Source: an uncultured Ignavibacteriota bacterium
GTDB lineage: Bacteria; Bacteroidota; Ignavibacteria; Tepidaquicellales; Tepidaquicellaceae
Length of the DNA: 14,490 nt
Assembly (NCBI GenBank): GCA_937915485.1
Contig: CALGII010000227.1
Coordinates: 1 to 14,490, forward strand
Reading direction: 5' to 3'
In this document: positions 6,548-12,645 of the stretch, piece after piece
How positions within the stretch are numbered: position 1 is the stretch's first letter
Layout of the letters: each line of letters begins with the position of its first letter
Program-made: the position numbers and the translations under genes
The notes under the pieces: model-generated
The model's input: only the letters and a program-made list of their open reading frames with translations
Database searches by the model: none
What the model was told of the DNA's origin: nothing

Positions 6548-6955
6548 ATGACGCAAAAACATATAAACGACCTCGCGTATAAAATTGTCGGATGCGCGAT
6601 TGAGGTACATAAGCACTTAGGACCCGGTCTTCTTGAATCGATTTACGAATATTGTTTTGTGAAAGAATTGAAAGGCGCCGGACTGGAAGTAAAATCGCAG
6701 ATACCGGTCAATATTAAATATAAGAACGAGGAATTGAATATTCCGTTGCGTCTGGACATTATAATAAATGATATAATAATCGTCGAGATTAAGGCGGTTG
6801 AAGCGGTTTTGCCGTTGCACAAAGCTCAATTGTTAACGTACCTGAAATTAACGGGCAGACCGAAAGGATTGCTTATTAATTTCAATTGCGAAAATATAAC
6901 AAAAGATTTGGTTCCGCTTGTAACAGATGAGTTCTCAAAATTGCCGTTAGGATAA
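6548..6955 (+). CDS. GxxExxY family protein (PD-(D/E)XK-like)
   Basis: This protein is about 135 residues from the ATG at 6548. A TTG at 6530 would add six residues (MDFFKG) and seems less likely. The signature G-L-L-E-S-I-Y lies in LGPGLLESIYEYCFVKEL, giving the family its name (GxxExxY, TIGR04256-type). It is followed by the PD-(D/E)XK-like core: D in LRLDIII, then E-x-K in VEIKA, then QLLTYLKLTG. Length is typical and all core acidic/Lys residues are present, so a nuclease-like fold is expected; biological function is unknown for the family. It sits alone inside nested inverted repeats between sdhD and sdhA, on the same strand. Family members are often multicopy in the same genome (known). 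It is more AT-rich than the sdh genes, consistent with a separate origin. Confidence 0.85.
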   Translation: MTQKHINDLAYKIVGCAIEVHKHLGPGLLESIYEYCFVKELKGAGLEVKSQIPVNIKYKNEELNIPLRLDIIINDIIIVEIKAVEAVLPLHKAQLLTYLKLTGRPKGLLINFNCENITKDLVPLVTDEFSKLPLG

Positions 6956-7102
6956 TTATAGTTCATTGTCATTTGCAACAAAACATTTTTATAAACTTAG
7001 TGACCCGAGCGTCTTTAGTCTAAGTGGTTATAATAAATCTAAGTGTCCTTAGTGAACTTAGTGATATAATTTTTATTTGTTCTTCTTAGTGAACTAAGTG
7101 CC

Positions 7103-7138
7103 TTAGTGGTGAAAAGAAAATTAGTGGTGAAAAGAAAA
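7103..7138 (+). repeat. 18-nt tandem duplication at the right boundary
   Basis: TTAGTGGTGAAAAGAAAA occurs twice back to back (7103-7120 and 7121-7138). The first copy overlaps the right outer inverted repeat of the GxxExxY unit. The second ends 23 nt before the sdhA ATG. Confidence 0.9.
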
Positions 7139-7161
7139 ATAATTTTAACTAATAAAAGAAG

Positions 7162-8907
7162 ATGATTCACAAACACGATTTAATAATTGTCGGAGCGGGG
7201 CTTGCCGGGCTTCGCGCGGCTGTAGAGACATCGCAATACGCCGATGTCGGAGTTATTTCAAAATTGTTTCCGACGCGTTCGCATTCGGGCGCGGCGCAGG
7301 GCGGCATCGCGGCGGCGCTCGGCAACGAAGAGCACGACAAGGTCGAATGGCACGTGTTCGATTCCGTCAAGGGCAGCGACTATCTCGGAGACCAGGACGC
7401 GATTGAGATGATGTGCGGGGAAGCCCCCAACGCTATTTACGAACTCGAACATCTCGGCGTTCCTTTCAGCAGGACCAAAGAGGGCAAGATTGCGCAAAGA
7501 CAGTTCGGCGGACACACTAAAGAAGTTATCGACGAGAACGGAAACTCGAAAAGGATCCCCGTACTTCGCGCCTGCTATTCCGCTGACAGGACGGGACACG
7601 TGATTCTTCATACGCTTTATGAGCAATGCGTGAAAAGGAACGTTCGCTTTTACGCGGAGTACTTCATTCTTTCTCTTATAATAGACGACGGTGTCTGTAA
7701 GGGTCTTACGGCGTTCAATCTTCGCGACGGAGAGATACACACTTTCCACGCGAAGGCTGTTATGTTCGGAACGGGCGGTTACGGACGCGCGTACAGGGTA
7801 ACTTCAAACGCTTACGCGAATTCCGGAGACGGTGTCGCCATAGCATTCCGCGCGGGAATACCGCTTGAAGACATGGAATTCGTTCAGTTCCATCCGACGG
7901 GACTTTATCCTCTCGGCATTCTCGTTACAGAAGGCGCACGCGGTGAAGGCGGTTATCTGGTTAACAATGACGGCGACAGGTTCATGAAGAATTACGCGCC
8001 GACTGTAATGGAACTCGCGCCCCGCGATATGGTGACGCGAAGCATTCAGACAGAAATTAACGAAGGCAGAGGCATAAACGGCGGTGATTTCGTCAATCTC
8101 GACCTCACCCATCTCGGCGCGGCGAAACTGAAAGAACGGCTGCCCGAAATCACGGGATTCGCGAAGACATACGCGGGCATTGACCCTGTAAAGCAGCCGA
8201 TTCCGATACTGCCGACAGCGCACTATTCGATGGGCGGCATACCGACCGATTTGTACGGACACGTGCTCGCAGACGAAAAAGGAACAATCGTAAAAGGATT
8301 CTACGCGGCGGGTGAATGCGCCTGCGTCTCCGTTCACGGTGCGAACAGGCTCGGCACTAATTCTCTGCTCGACGCGGTTGTTCACGGAAGGCGTACAGGC
8401 AAAACGCTCGTGAAATACCTGCGCGAGGCGGAGTTCAGCCCGCTTCCCGATGACGCCGAAAAGAAGGACAGGGAAATGTTCGCGAACCTATACGGAACTT
8501 CATCGGGCGAGAACGCGGACAAAATCCGCCTGAGACTCAAAGAAGAAATGACTAACAAATGCGGAGTGTTCAGGAACGAGAAGGACCTTAACTCGATGCT
8601 CGATACAATACACGAACTCGAACACAAATTCAAAAACGTTCACCTGTCCTGCAAGGGAAAGGTTTTCAACACCGAACTTATGGAAATCATAGAACTCGGA
8701 AACCTACTCGAGTTTTCGGACGCGATTGTCACCGGAGCGCTGGCGAGACAGGAGTGCCGGGGAGCGCACTGGCGGACCGACCATCCGAAGCGCGACGACG
8801 TGAACTGGCTGAAGCATACGATTGCCTTCAAGACAGAAAAGGGAATCGAACTTAAATATAAACCCGTAGTAATTAATAAATATCAACCACAGGAGAGGAA
8901 ATACTAA
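7162..8907 (+). CDS. sdhA: Succinate dehydrogenase flavoprotein subunit
   Basis: This 581-residue protein has normal length and all landmarks of the catalytic subunit oxidising succinate to fumarate. The FAD dinucleotide motif GAGLAG is at 11-16. RSHSGAAQGG contains H41, the covalent FAD attachment His. FHPTGLYP, EGARGEGGYLVN, the active-site segment PTAHYSMGGIPTD, and ANRLGTNSLLDAVVHGRR near the FAD follow. The C-terminal domain ends with the family's RGAHWRTDHPKRDD stretch. It is peripheral, bound to SdhB on the cytoplasmic side. The leader (AAAAGAAG before ATG) is purine-rich without a strong Shine-Dalgarno site. Its stop codon overlaps the sdhB start by one base (TAATG). ORFs on the opposite strand here are shadows. 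Confidence 0.97.
   Translation: MIHKHDLIIVGAGLAGLRAAVETSQYADVGVISKLFPTRSHSGAAQGGIAAALGNEEHDKVEWHVFDSVKGSDYLGDQDAIEMMCGEAPNAIYELEHLGVPFSRTKEGKIAQRQFGGHTKEVIDENGNSKRIPVLRACYSADRTGHVILHTLYEQCVKRNVRFYAEYFILSLIIDDGVCKGLTAFNLRDGEIHTFHAKAVMFGTGGYGRAYRVTSNAYANSGDGVAIAFRAGIPLEDMEFVQFHPTGLYPLGILVTEGARGEGGYLVNNDGDRFMKNYAPTVMELAPRDMVTRSIQTEINEGRGINGGDFVNLDLTHLGAAKLKERLPEITGFAKTYAGIDPVKQPIPILPTAHYSMGGIPTDLYGHVLADEKGTIVKGFYAAGECACVSVHGANRLGTNSLLDAVVHGRRTGKTLVKYLREAEFSPLPDDAEKKDREMFANLYGTSSGENADKIRLRLKEEMTNKCGVFRNEKDLNSMLDTIHELEHKFKNVHLSCKGKVFNTELMEIIELGNLLEFSDAIVTGALARQECRGAHWRTDHPKRDDVNWLKHTIAFKTEKGIELKYKPVVINKYQPQERKY
8891..8898 (+). promoter_or_regulatory. Shine-Dalgarno site of sdhB
   Basis: AGGAGAGG lies 8 nt before the sdhB ATG (8907-8909), inside the end of sdhA. 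It is one of only two strong Shine-Dalgarno sites I see in the window and supports the TAATG stop-start coupling with sdhA. Confidence 0.75.
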
Positions 8908-9608
8908 TGAAAGTTACATTATCAATTAAAAGGTTCGACCCGGAAAAGGACGAAAAACCTTACAGGAAAGAATACACGATTGATGTTGAGCCCACGTTCA
9001 GGATACTCGACTGTCTTGATAAAGTAAAGTGGGACATTGACGGCGGGCTCGCGTACAGGCGCTCCTGTTCCCACGGTATATGCGGCTCCGACGCGATGAT
9101 GATAAACGGGAAGAACATGCTTGCCTGCCAGGTGCTCGTTCAGGACTTCAAGAAAAAATACATCAAGATTGACCCGCTTCCTTCCCTGCCGATCATCAAG
9201 GATTTGATTGTTGACATGGACGGGTTCTTCGCGAAGTACGAGGTAGTAAAACCGTATCTGATTTCAAAAACCCAGCCGCCTGTTAAGGAAAGATACCAGA
9301 GTCAGGAAGACAGGGCTTTGATAGACGAAGCGGTCAACTGCATCTTATGCGGAGCGTGCTCGGCATCCTGCCCGTCTCTCTGGTCGAATGACGCGTACCT
9401 CGGACCCGCGGCGATGCTGAAAGCGTACAGGTTCGTGTTCGACAGCCGCGACGACGCGCAGGCGGAAAGGCTTGACGTAGTCGACACTCCGGACGGTCTC
9501 TGGCGCTGCCACACGATTTTCAACTGCGTTGAAGTGTGCCCGAAGGAAATAAACATTACCTGGCACCTGTCTCAGTTGAAGAAAAAGTGCGCTATGAGAG
9601 AACTGTGA
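8907..9608 (+). CDS. sdhB: Succinate dehydrogenase iron-sulfur subunit
   Basis: This 233-residue protein carries three clusters in the usual order. The [2Fe-2S] ligands are C54, C59, D62 and C74 in SCSHGICGSD...MLAC, where an Asp takes the third position as in many SdhB proteins. The [4Fe-4S] ligands are C145, C148 and C151 plus C211. The [3Fe-4S] ligands are C155, C201 and C207, in CILCGACSASCP and CHTIFNCVEVCP. This chain passes electrons from FAD to the quinone site in SdhCD. It overlaps sdhA by one base, has a good Shine-Dalgarno site and is followed by a terminator, so it is the last gene of the operon. Confidence 0.97.
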   Translation: MKVTLSIKRFDPEKDEKPYRKEYTIDVEPTFRILDCLDKVKWDIDGGLAYRRSCSHGICGSDAMMINGKNMLACQVLVQDFKKKYIKIDPLPSLPIIKDLIVDMDGFFAKYEVVKPYLISKTQPPVKERYQSQEDRALIDEAVNCILCGACSASCPSLWSNDAYLGPAAMLKAYRFVFDSRDDAQAERLDVVDTPDGLWRCHTIFNCVEVCPKEINITWHLSQLKKKCAMREL

Positions 9609-9627
9609 TTGGAAGAATGAATTGAAT

Positions 9628-9651
9628 GCCCCGGTTAAGCCGGGGCTTTTT
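9628..9651 (+). terminator. Terminator of the sdh operon
   Basis: 7-bp all-GC arms GCCCCGG/CCGGGGC with a 5-nt loop are followed by TTTTT, 19 nt after the sdhB stop codon. Confidence 0.92.
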
Positions 9652-9652
9652 A

Positions 9653-9831
9653 ATATCAAAAATCAAAAATACAAATCAAAATTTAAAAAGGTTTTATCGT
9701 AAGATCTGTTCCCATAAAAATGGTAATCCGAAATATATAAGAACTATTTATCTATATAATACGATTTTCAATTTTTTATTTTTTATATGAATATTTGTCC
9801 GCCGCGGCGGATGATTTTTTATTTTTGATAT
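9653..9831. repeat. MITE-like AT-rich element with inverted ends and a GC palindrome
   Basis: ATATCAAAAAT at 9653-9663 recurs inverted as ATTTTTGATAT at 9821-9831, and the similarity extends imperfectly about 7 nt further inward. The roughly 180-bp interior is AT-rich and non-coding, except for a perfect 14-nt palindrome TCCGCCGCGGCGGA at 9798-9811. The element fills the space between the sdh terminator and the DLH-family gene, ending 2 nt before that gene's stop codon. The short inverted ends are low-complexity, so mobility is only a possibility. Confidence 0.45.
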
Positions 9832-9833
9832 CT

Positions 9834-10607
9834 TCAGAATATTTCCTTAAAGAACGTCTTCATCGCTTCCCAGGAGCGTTTGTCGGCTCTTTCGTTATAT
9901 GCAGCGCCTTTTGAGTTATCGCTGCCCGCGGCGGGATTTGTGAAACTGTGAACCGCGCCGCTGTATATGAACAACTGGTAATCTACTCCCGCGTCATTCA
10001 TCTCTTTTTCAAAAGCGGATACCTGTTCGCGCGGGACAAACGGGTCGTCTCCGCCGTGAAGAATAAGAACTTTTCCTTTGATATTCTTCGCGTCCTGCGG
10101 ATACGGAGTGTCGAGACCGCCGTGGAACGAAACAGTTCCTTTTACGTCCGCGCCGCTTCTGGCGAGTTCGAGCGCGACGGTGCCGCCAAAGCAGTACCCC
10201 ATTACCGCTATCCTGTCCGGATTGACATAATTCTTTTTCTTAATTTCGTCAAAGGCGATGTTAATTCTTTTTCGCATAAGGTTTCTGTCGTTCTTAAAAG
10301 TGCCTGCGAGTTTGCCCGCTTCCTGAGTGTCTTTAGGGCGGGAATCTATGCCGTAAATATCGACGGCAAAACCGACGTAACCGAGTTTCGCGATTGCCTC
10401 CGCCTTTTCCTTTGCGAACACGCCTATCCCCATCCAGTCGTGAACGATAATGACTGCGGGCTTTTTATCCTGTATGGATTCATCGTATGCTATGTAACCC
10501 ATTAGAAGGACCCCGTCGTCATTATAAGTAACGTTTTCGGTCACAATCTGCGCTCTTGCAGCGACCGCCGTAATCAGTACAAAAAATAAAACTATTATTC
10601 TTTTCAT
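9834..10607 (-). CDS. Secreted dienelactone hydrolase family protein
   Basis: This 257-residue alpha/beta hydrolase has a signal peptide (about 1-20, ending ARAQ). Catalytic residues of the dienelactone hydrolase family are in place: C139 in the nucleophile elbow GYCFGG, D188 in GGDDPFV, and H220 in GAVHSF. VIIVHDWMG (52-60) forms the oxyanion-side loop. Cys as nucleophile separates it from Ser esterases. The substrate is unknown. Members hydrolyse cyclic lactones or esters, and most secreted Bacteroidota copies are annotated only as DLH family. It lies 114 bp downstream of the beta-barrel gene on the same strand, without a visible terminator between them, so co-transcription is possible. Confidence 0.9.
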   Translation of the reverse strand: MKRIIVLFFVLITAVAARAQIVTENVTYNDDGVLLMGYIAYDESIQDKKPAVIIVHDWMGIGVFAKEKAEAIAKLGYVGFAVDIYGIDSRPKDTQEAGKLAGTFKNDRNLMRKRINIAFDEIKKKNYVNPDRIAVMGYCFGGTVALELARSGADVKGTVSFHGGLDTPYPQDAKNIKGKVLILHGGDDPFVPREQVSAFEKEMNDAGVDYQLFIYSGAVHSFTNPAAGSDNSKGAAYNERADKRSWEAMKTFFKEIF

Positions 10608-10721
10608 CTCGTTGTTTTGTATTCGAGAACGAATTTGCTGCTGTAAAAATTCCGAGAGGGATAAACGCTGCGTGAGCGTATGGTTGTTTCTCTTTTCCGC
10701 GGGGAATCAGGTATGTGTATT

Positions 10722-11495
10722 TCAGAAATTAAAATACACCCTTGTCGTCAGACCTATAAATGTAATGTTTGTCGTGGTGTTCATCGCGAGAGGCGATGCA
10801 ATGTTGCGTTTCGGGAAAAAGTTCGTGACCTTCAGTTCCGTTTCCGCGGTAGCATAAGGCGACAAGGGAAACTGCAATCCGATTCCCGCTTTCACTCCGC
10901 TAAGCCATTTCTTCGATGAAGAGTAACCGATAAGATAACTGTAATCGGGATATTCGTAATTGTATCCGCCGAATTCTTCCCGGATTCTGTCGACGGATTC
11001 CGATGTGTACTGCAAACCGTAACCGCCTGTTATGTAGAATGACGATTTCTGTTTTCCGAAAGGAAATAATTTCATATTGATGAACAAAGGAACGGCGAAC
11101 AGTTCGGCATTATCCCATTTATCGATATAGTCGTTACCGTTTACTATTCCTGTTTCATAATTCCTGGCGGGTTTGCCCGCGTAATGCCAGATAAAGGAAG
11201 ACTCGAGATTCACTGCGGCGTAATTGTTTATGTAAAAGTCCATTCCGAGGTCGAGGATAATCGGACTGTACATATCGTGTCCGTCATAATAATCGCCGTA
11301 ATAATAATTGTTATAGTTGTATGAATCGTTATAACGCGATTGCGGAAAAGTGAAAGCATAAGTGCTTCCGAAATCTGCTCCGGTGTAAGAGCCGAAAGTC
11401 GTTCCGATAGAAATTCCGAAGGTATGATTTACCTGCGCCGGCGCGGAAAAGGTCAGCGCCGAAAGAAAAACTAAAACAAAAATAATTCTCTTCAT
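10722..11495 (-). CDS. Outer-membrane beta-barrel protein
   Basis: This 257-residue protein has a signal peptide (about 1-21, ending SAPAQ) and alternating amphipathic strands. It includes FGISIGTTFGSY, AAVNLESSFIWHY, FAVPLFINMKLFPF, SFYITGGYGLQYTS, LSGVKAGIGLQFPL and a final strand RVYFNF, whose terminal Phe is the usual outer-membrane assembly signal. An extracellular-type loop at about 53-72 is strongly enriched in Tyr, Asn and Asp. The pattern fits the porin-like OMP_b-brl group of small (8-10 strand) barrels. Ligand or function is not evident. It is divergent from the ferredoxin gene across about 0.2 kb. Confidence 0.8.
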   Translation of the reverse strand: MKRIIFVLVFLSALTFSAPAQVNHTFGISIGTTFGSYTGADFGSTYAFTFPQSRYNDSYNYNNYYYGDYYDGHDMYSPIILDLGMDFYINNYAAVNLESSFIWHYAGKPARNYETGIVNGNDYIDKWDNAELFAVPLFINMKLFPFGKQKSSFYITGGYGLQYTSESVDRIREEFGGYNYEYPDYSYLIGYSSSKKWLSGVKAGIGLQFPLSPYATAETELKVTNFFPKRNIASPLAMNTTTNITFIGLTTRVYFNF

Positions 11496-11620
11496 GCGAT
11501 ATGCTTGTATATTCTTTTTACTTTGGGATGAAATTAATGTTCCTGCAAATATATCTTACTGATTTATCAGCGTGTTACTCTCGCTTAAAATCAGTTTTTA
11601 TTCGTTGCCGCCAAAAAATT

Positions 11621-11648
11621 TTGCATTCATTTTATTAAATATTATACT
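11621..11648 (+). promoter_or_regulatory. Possible promoter of the ferredoxin gene
   Basis: A -10-like TATACT (11643-11648) lies 16 nt after a weak -35-like TTGCAT (11621-11626), in an AT-rich divergent region. A start near 11655 would give a leader of about 37 nt containing the Shine-Dalgarno site. The -35 match is poor and this group often uses other promoter consensus sequences, so this is tentative. Confidence 0.3.
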
Positions 11649-11676
11649 TAAATTAAACTACAATGTAAACTAAAAT

Positions 11677-11682
11677 AAGGAG
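11677..11682 (+). promoter_or_regulatory. Shine-Dalgarno site fixing a TTG start
   Basis: AAGGAG is 9 nt upstream of the TTG at 11692. An in-frame TAA at 11683-11685 excludes any start further upstream, and no in-frame ATG occurs before the first cluster. The TTG start is therefore forced. Confidence 0.8.
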
Positions 11683-11691
11683 TAATATACT

Positions 11692-11991
11692 TTGTCAGTA
11701 AAGATAACAGAAGAATGCATTGCTTGCGGCGCCTGCGAGGCAGAATGCCCGAATGAAGCAATATATGAAGCGGGAAAAGAATGGATTGTCGGCGGTGAGT
11801 CGCATCCTGCAATCTCCGAAGAGCATACATATATTGTTCCGGACAAATGCACCGAATGCGTTGGTTTTCACGATGAACCTCAGTGTATCCCCGCTTGTCC
11901 GACGGAAGCGATTATCCCGGATCCGGATCATCAGGAAACCAAAGAGCAGTTGATGGCGAAGAAAGAGCATCTTGATTCGGTAGGAAGATAG
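11692..11991 (+). CDS. 2[4Fe-4S] ferredoxin
   Basis: This 99-residue protein has two four-Cys cluster motifs. The first is C9-x2-C12-x2-C15-x3-C19-P (CIACGACEAECP). The second is C53-x2-C56-x8-C65-x3-C69-P, with the eight-residue gap seen in Chlorobium-type and YfhL-like ferredoxins. About 30 residues separate the motifs, including an inserted segment (about 31-49). A charged helix-like tail follows (80-99). As a low-potential soluble carrier it would serve 2-oxoacid:ferredoxin oxidoreductases or similar enzymes; the specific partner is not shown. It starts with TTG after a strong Shine-Dalgarno site and ends at a strong terminator, as a single-gene unit. Confidence 0.92.
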   Translation: MSVKITEECIACGACEAECPNEAIYEAGKEWIVGGESHPAISEEHTYIVPDKCTECVGFHDEPQCIPACPTEAIIPDPDHQETKEQLMAKKEHLDSVGR

Positions 11992-12013
11992 AACTCGAGT
12001 TTTATTTAAAAAC

Positions 12014-12039
12014 AAAAGCCCCTTTTAAGGGGCTTTTTT
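12014..12039 (+). terminator. Terminator of the ferredoxin gene
   Basis: Arms AAAAGCCCCTT/AAGGGGCTTTT with a 2-nt loop (or a shorter stem with a wider loop) end in a run of six T. The flanking A-run means it could also work on the opposite strand. Confidence 0.92.
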
Positions 12040-12126
12040 ATTTAATTTAAAGTTTTCAAATAAATCATTTCGAAAATATTTTTCATTAAGAATTGCATCA
12101 ATAAAATTTACATTTTAAGTTTTAAA

Positions 12127-12152
12127 ATAAAAAAAAGCCCCGTAAGGGGCTT
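12127..12152 (-). terminator. Terminator of the ferritin-like gene
   Basis: Read on the minus strand, the stem AAGCCCC/GGGGCTT with a 4-nt loop is followed by a long T run. It begins 23 nt past the stop of the ferritin-like gene, convergent with the ferredoxin terminator about 90 bp away. Confidence 0.9.
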
Positions 12153-12175
12153 GATAAAATTTCTATTGGCAAAGA

Positions 12176-12631
12176 TTAATTCTCCCGCAGCACGAATTCG
12201 TCGTATTCCATTTCGAAGCGGAGTTTGTGTTTCGATTCTTCCTGAGCCAGCGAAAGGAAAAGTTGTTTCAATTCGGGAACGTCAGTCTTCGTAGAAAGCC
12301 GCGTGTACAGGTTGAAAGCCGCTTTCTCGCGGTTCATCGCGACGATTAGGGCTTCCTGATAACTCATTTCGGGCTTAATTACGACCGAATCCACGTAATC
12401 GCTGATTTTCAGATCCGAGATTTTTTCATACGGCACGTCAAATGTTCTGTCTTCTTTAATCTTTGTTAGCCGGGCTTTATGCTTCACTTCTTCCTGAGCG
12501 AATTCGAGAAAAACCGATTTCATTTCTTCGTTCCTGACTCTTTCCGACAACTCATTATAAAAGTCAACCGCTTTCTGTTCGGATGCAATTGCGAAGTCAA
12601 GAATTTCGTCAACGTTTTTAAATGTTTCCAT
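12176..12631 (-). CDS. Ferritin-like (rubrerythrin-type) diiron protein
   Basis: This 151-residue, mostly helical protein has two copies of the E...E-x2-H diiron pattern. The first is E18 (ASEQKAVDFY) with E48 and H51 (EEVKH). The second is E102 (NREKAAFNLY) with E132 and H135 (EESKH). This is the four-helix-bundle core of the rubrerythrin/ferritin-like family. It has no C-terminal rubredoxin domain (no CxxC pairs), so it would need an external electron donor if it acts as a peroxidase. Likely roles are peroxide removal or iron handling in the cytoplasm. It starts 14 nt after the stop of the NuoG-like gene, is followed by a terminator, and is probably the last gene of that operon, which hints that the iron-sulfur protein could be in its electron path. 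Confidence 0.85.
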   Translation of the reverse strand: METFKNVDEILDFAIASEQKAVDFYNELSERVRNEEMKSVFLEFAQEEVKHKARLTKIKEDRTFDVPYEKISDLKISDYVDSVVIKPEMSYQEALIVAMNREKAAFNLYTRLSTKTDVPELKQLFLSLAQEESKHKLRFEMEYDEFVLREN

Positions 12632-12645
12632 GATATTATTTTGAT

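Larger units (their letters stand above)
6338..7110 (+). mobile_element. Inverted-repeat-bounded unit carrying a GxxExxY gene
   Basis: The 14-nt sequence ACCACTAAGGCACT at 6338-6351 recurs exactly, inverted, at 7097-7110, about 0.77 kb away. Inside these ends are more degenerate copies of the same CACTAAGG/ACACGAAG-type module. On the left they are near 6386-6416, 6453-6467 and 6487-6516. On the right, inverted, they are near 6994-7028 and 7036-7065. The only gene in the unit is the GxxExxY protein, in operon orientation. I see no transposase, no clear target-site duplication and no terminator. The unit has visibly more A+T than sdhA. It is best described as a non-autonomous or domesticated mobile-like cassette sitting in the sdhD-sdhA junction; mobility is inferred from structure and position only. 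Confidence 0.6.

Noticed and set aside
6338..7110. Complete insertion sequence
   Set aside because: There are inverted ends but no transposase, no resolvase and no visible target-site duplication, so only a mobile-like unit is claimed.
7804..8385. Long minus-strand ORF inside sdhA (193 codons)
   Set aside because: It is antisense to conserved SdhA motifs, and its translation shows no recognisable domain. GC-rich codon usage of sdhA explains the open frame.
9948..10505. Plus-strand ORF of 185 codons
   Set aside because: It is antisense to the dienelactone hydrolase gene with its intact catalytic residues; the product has no domain features.
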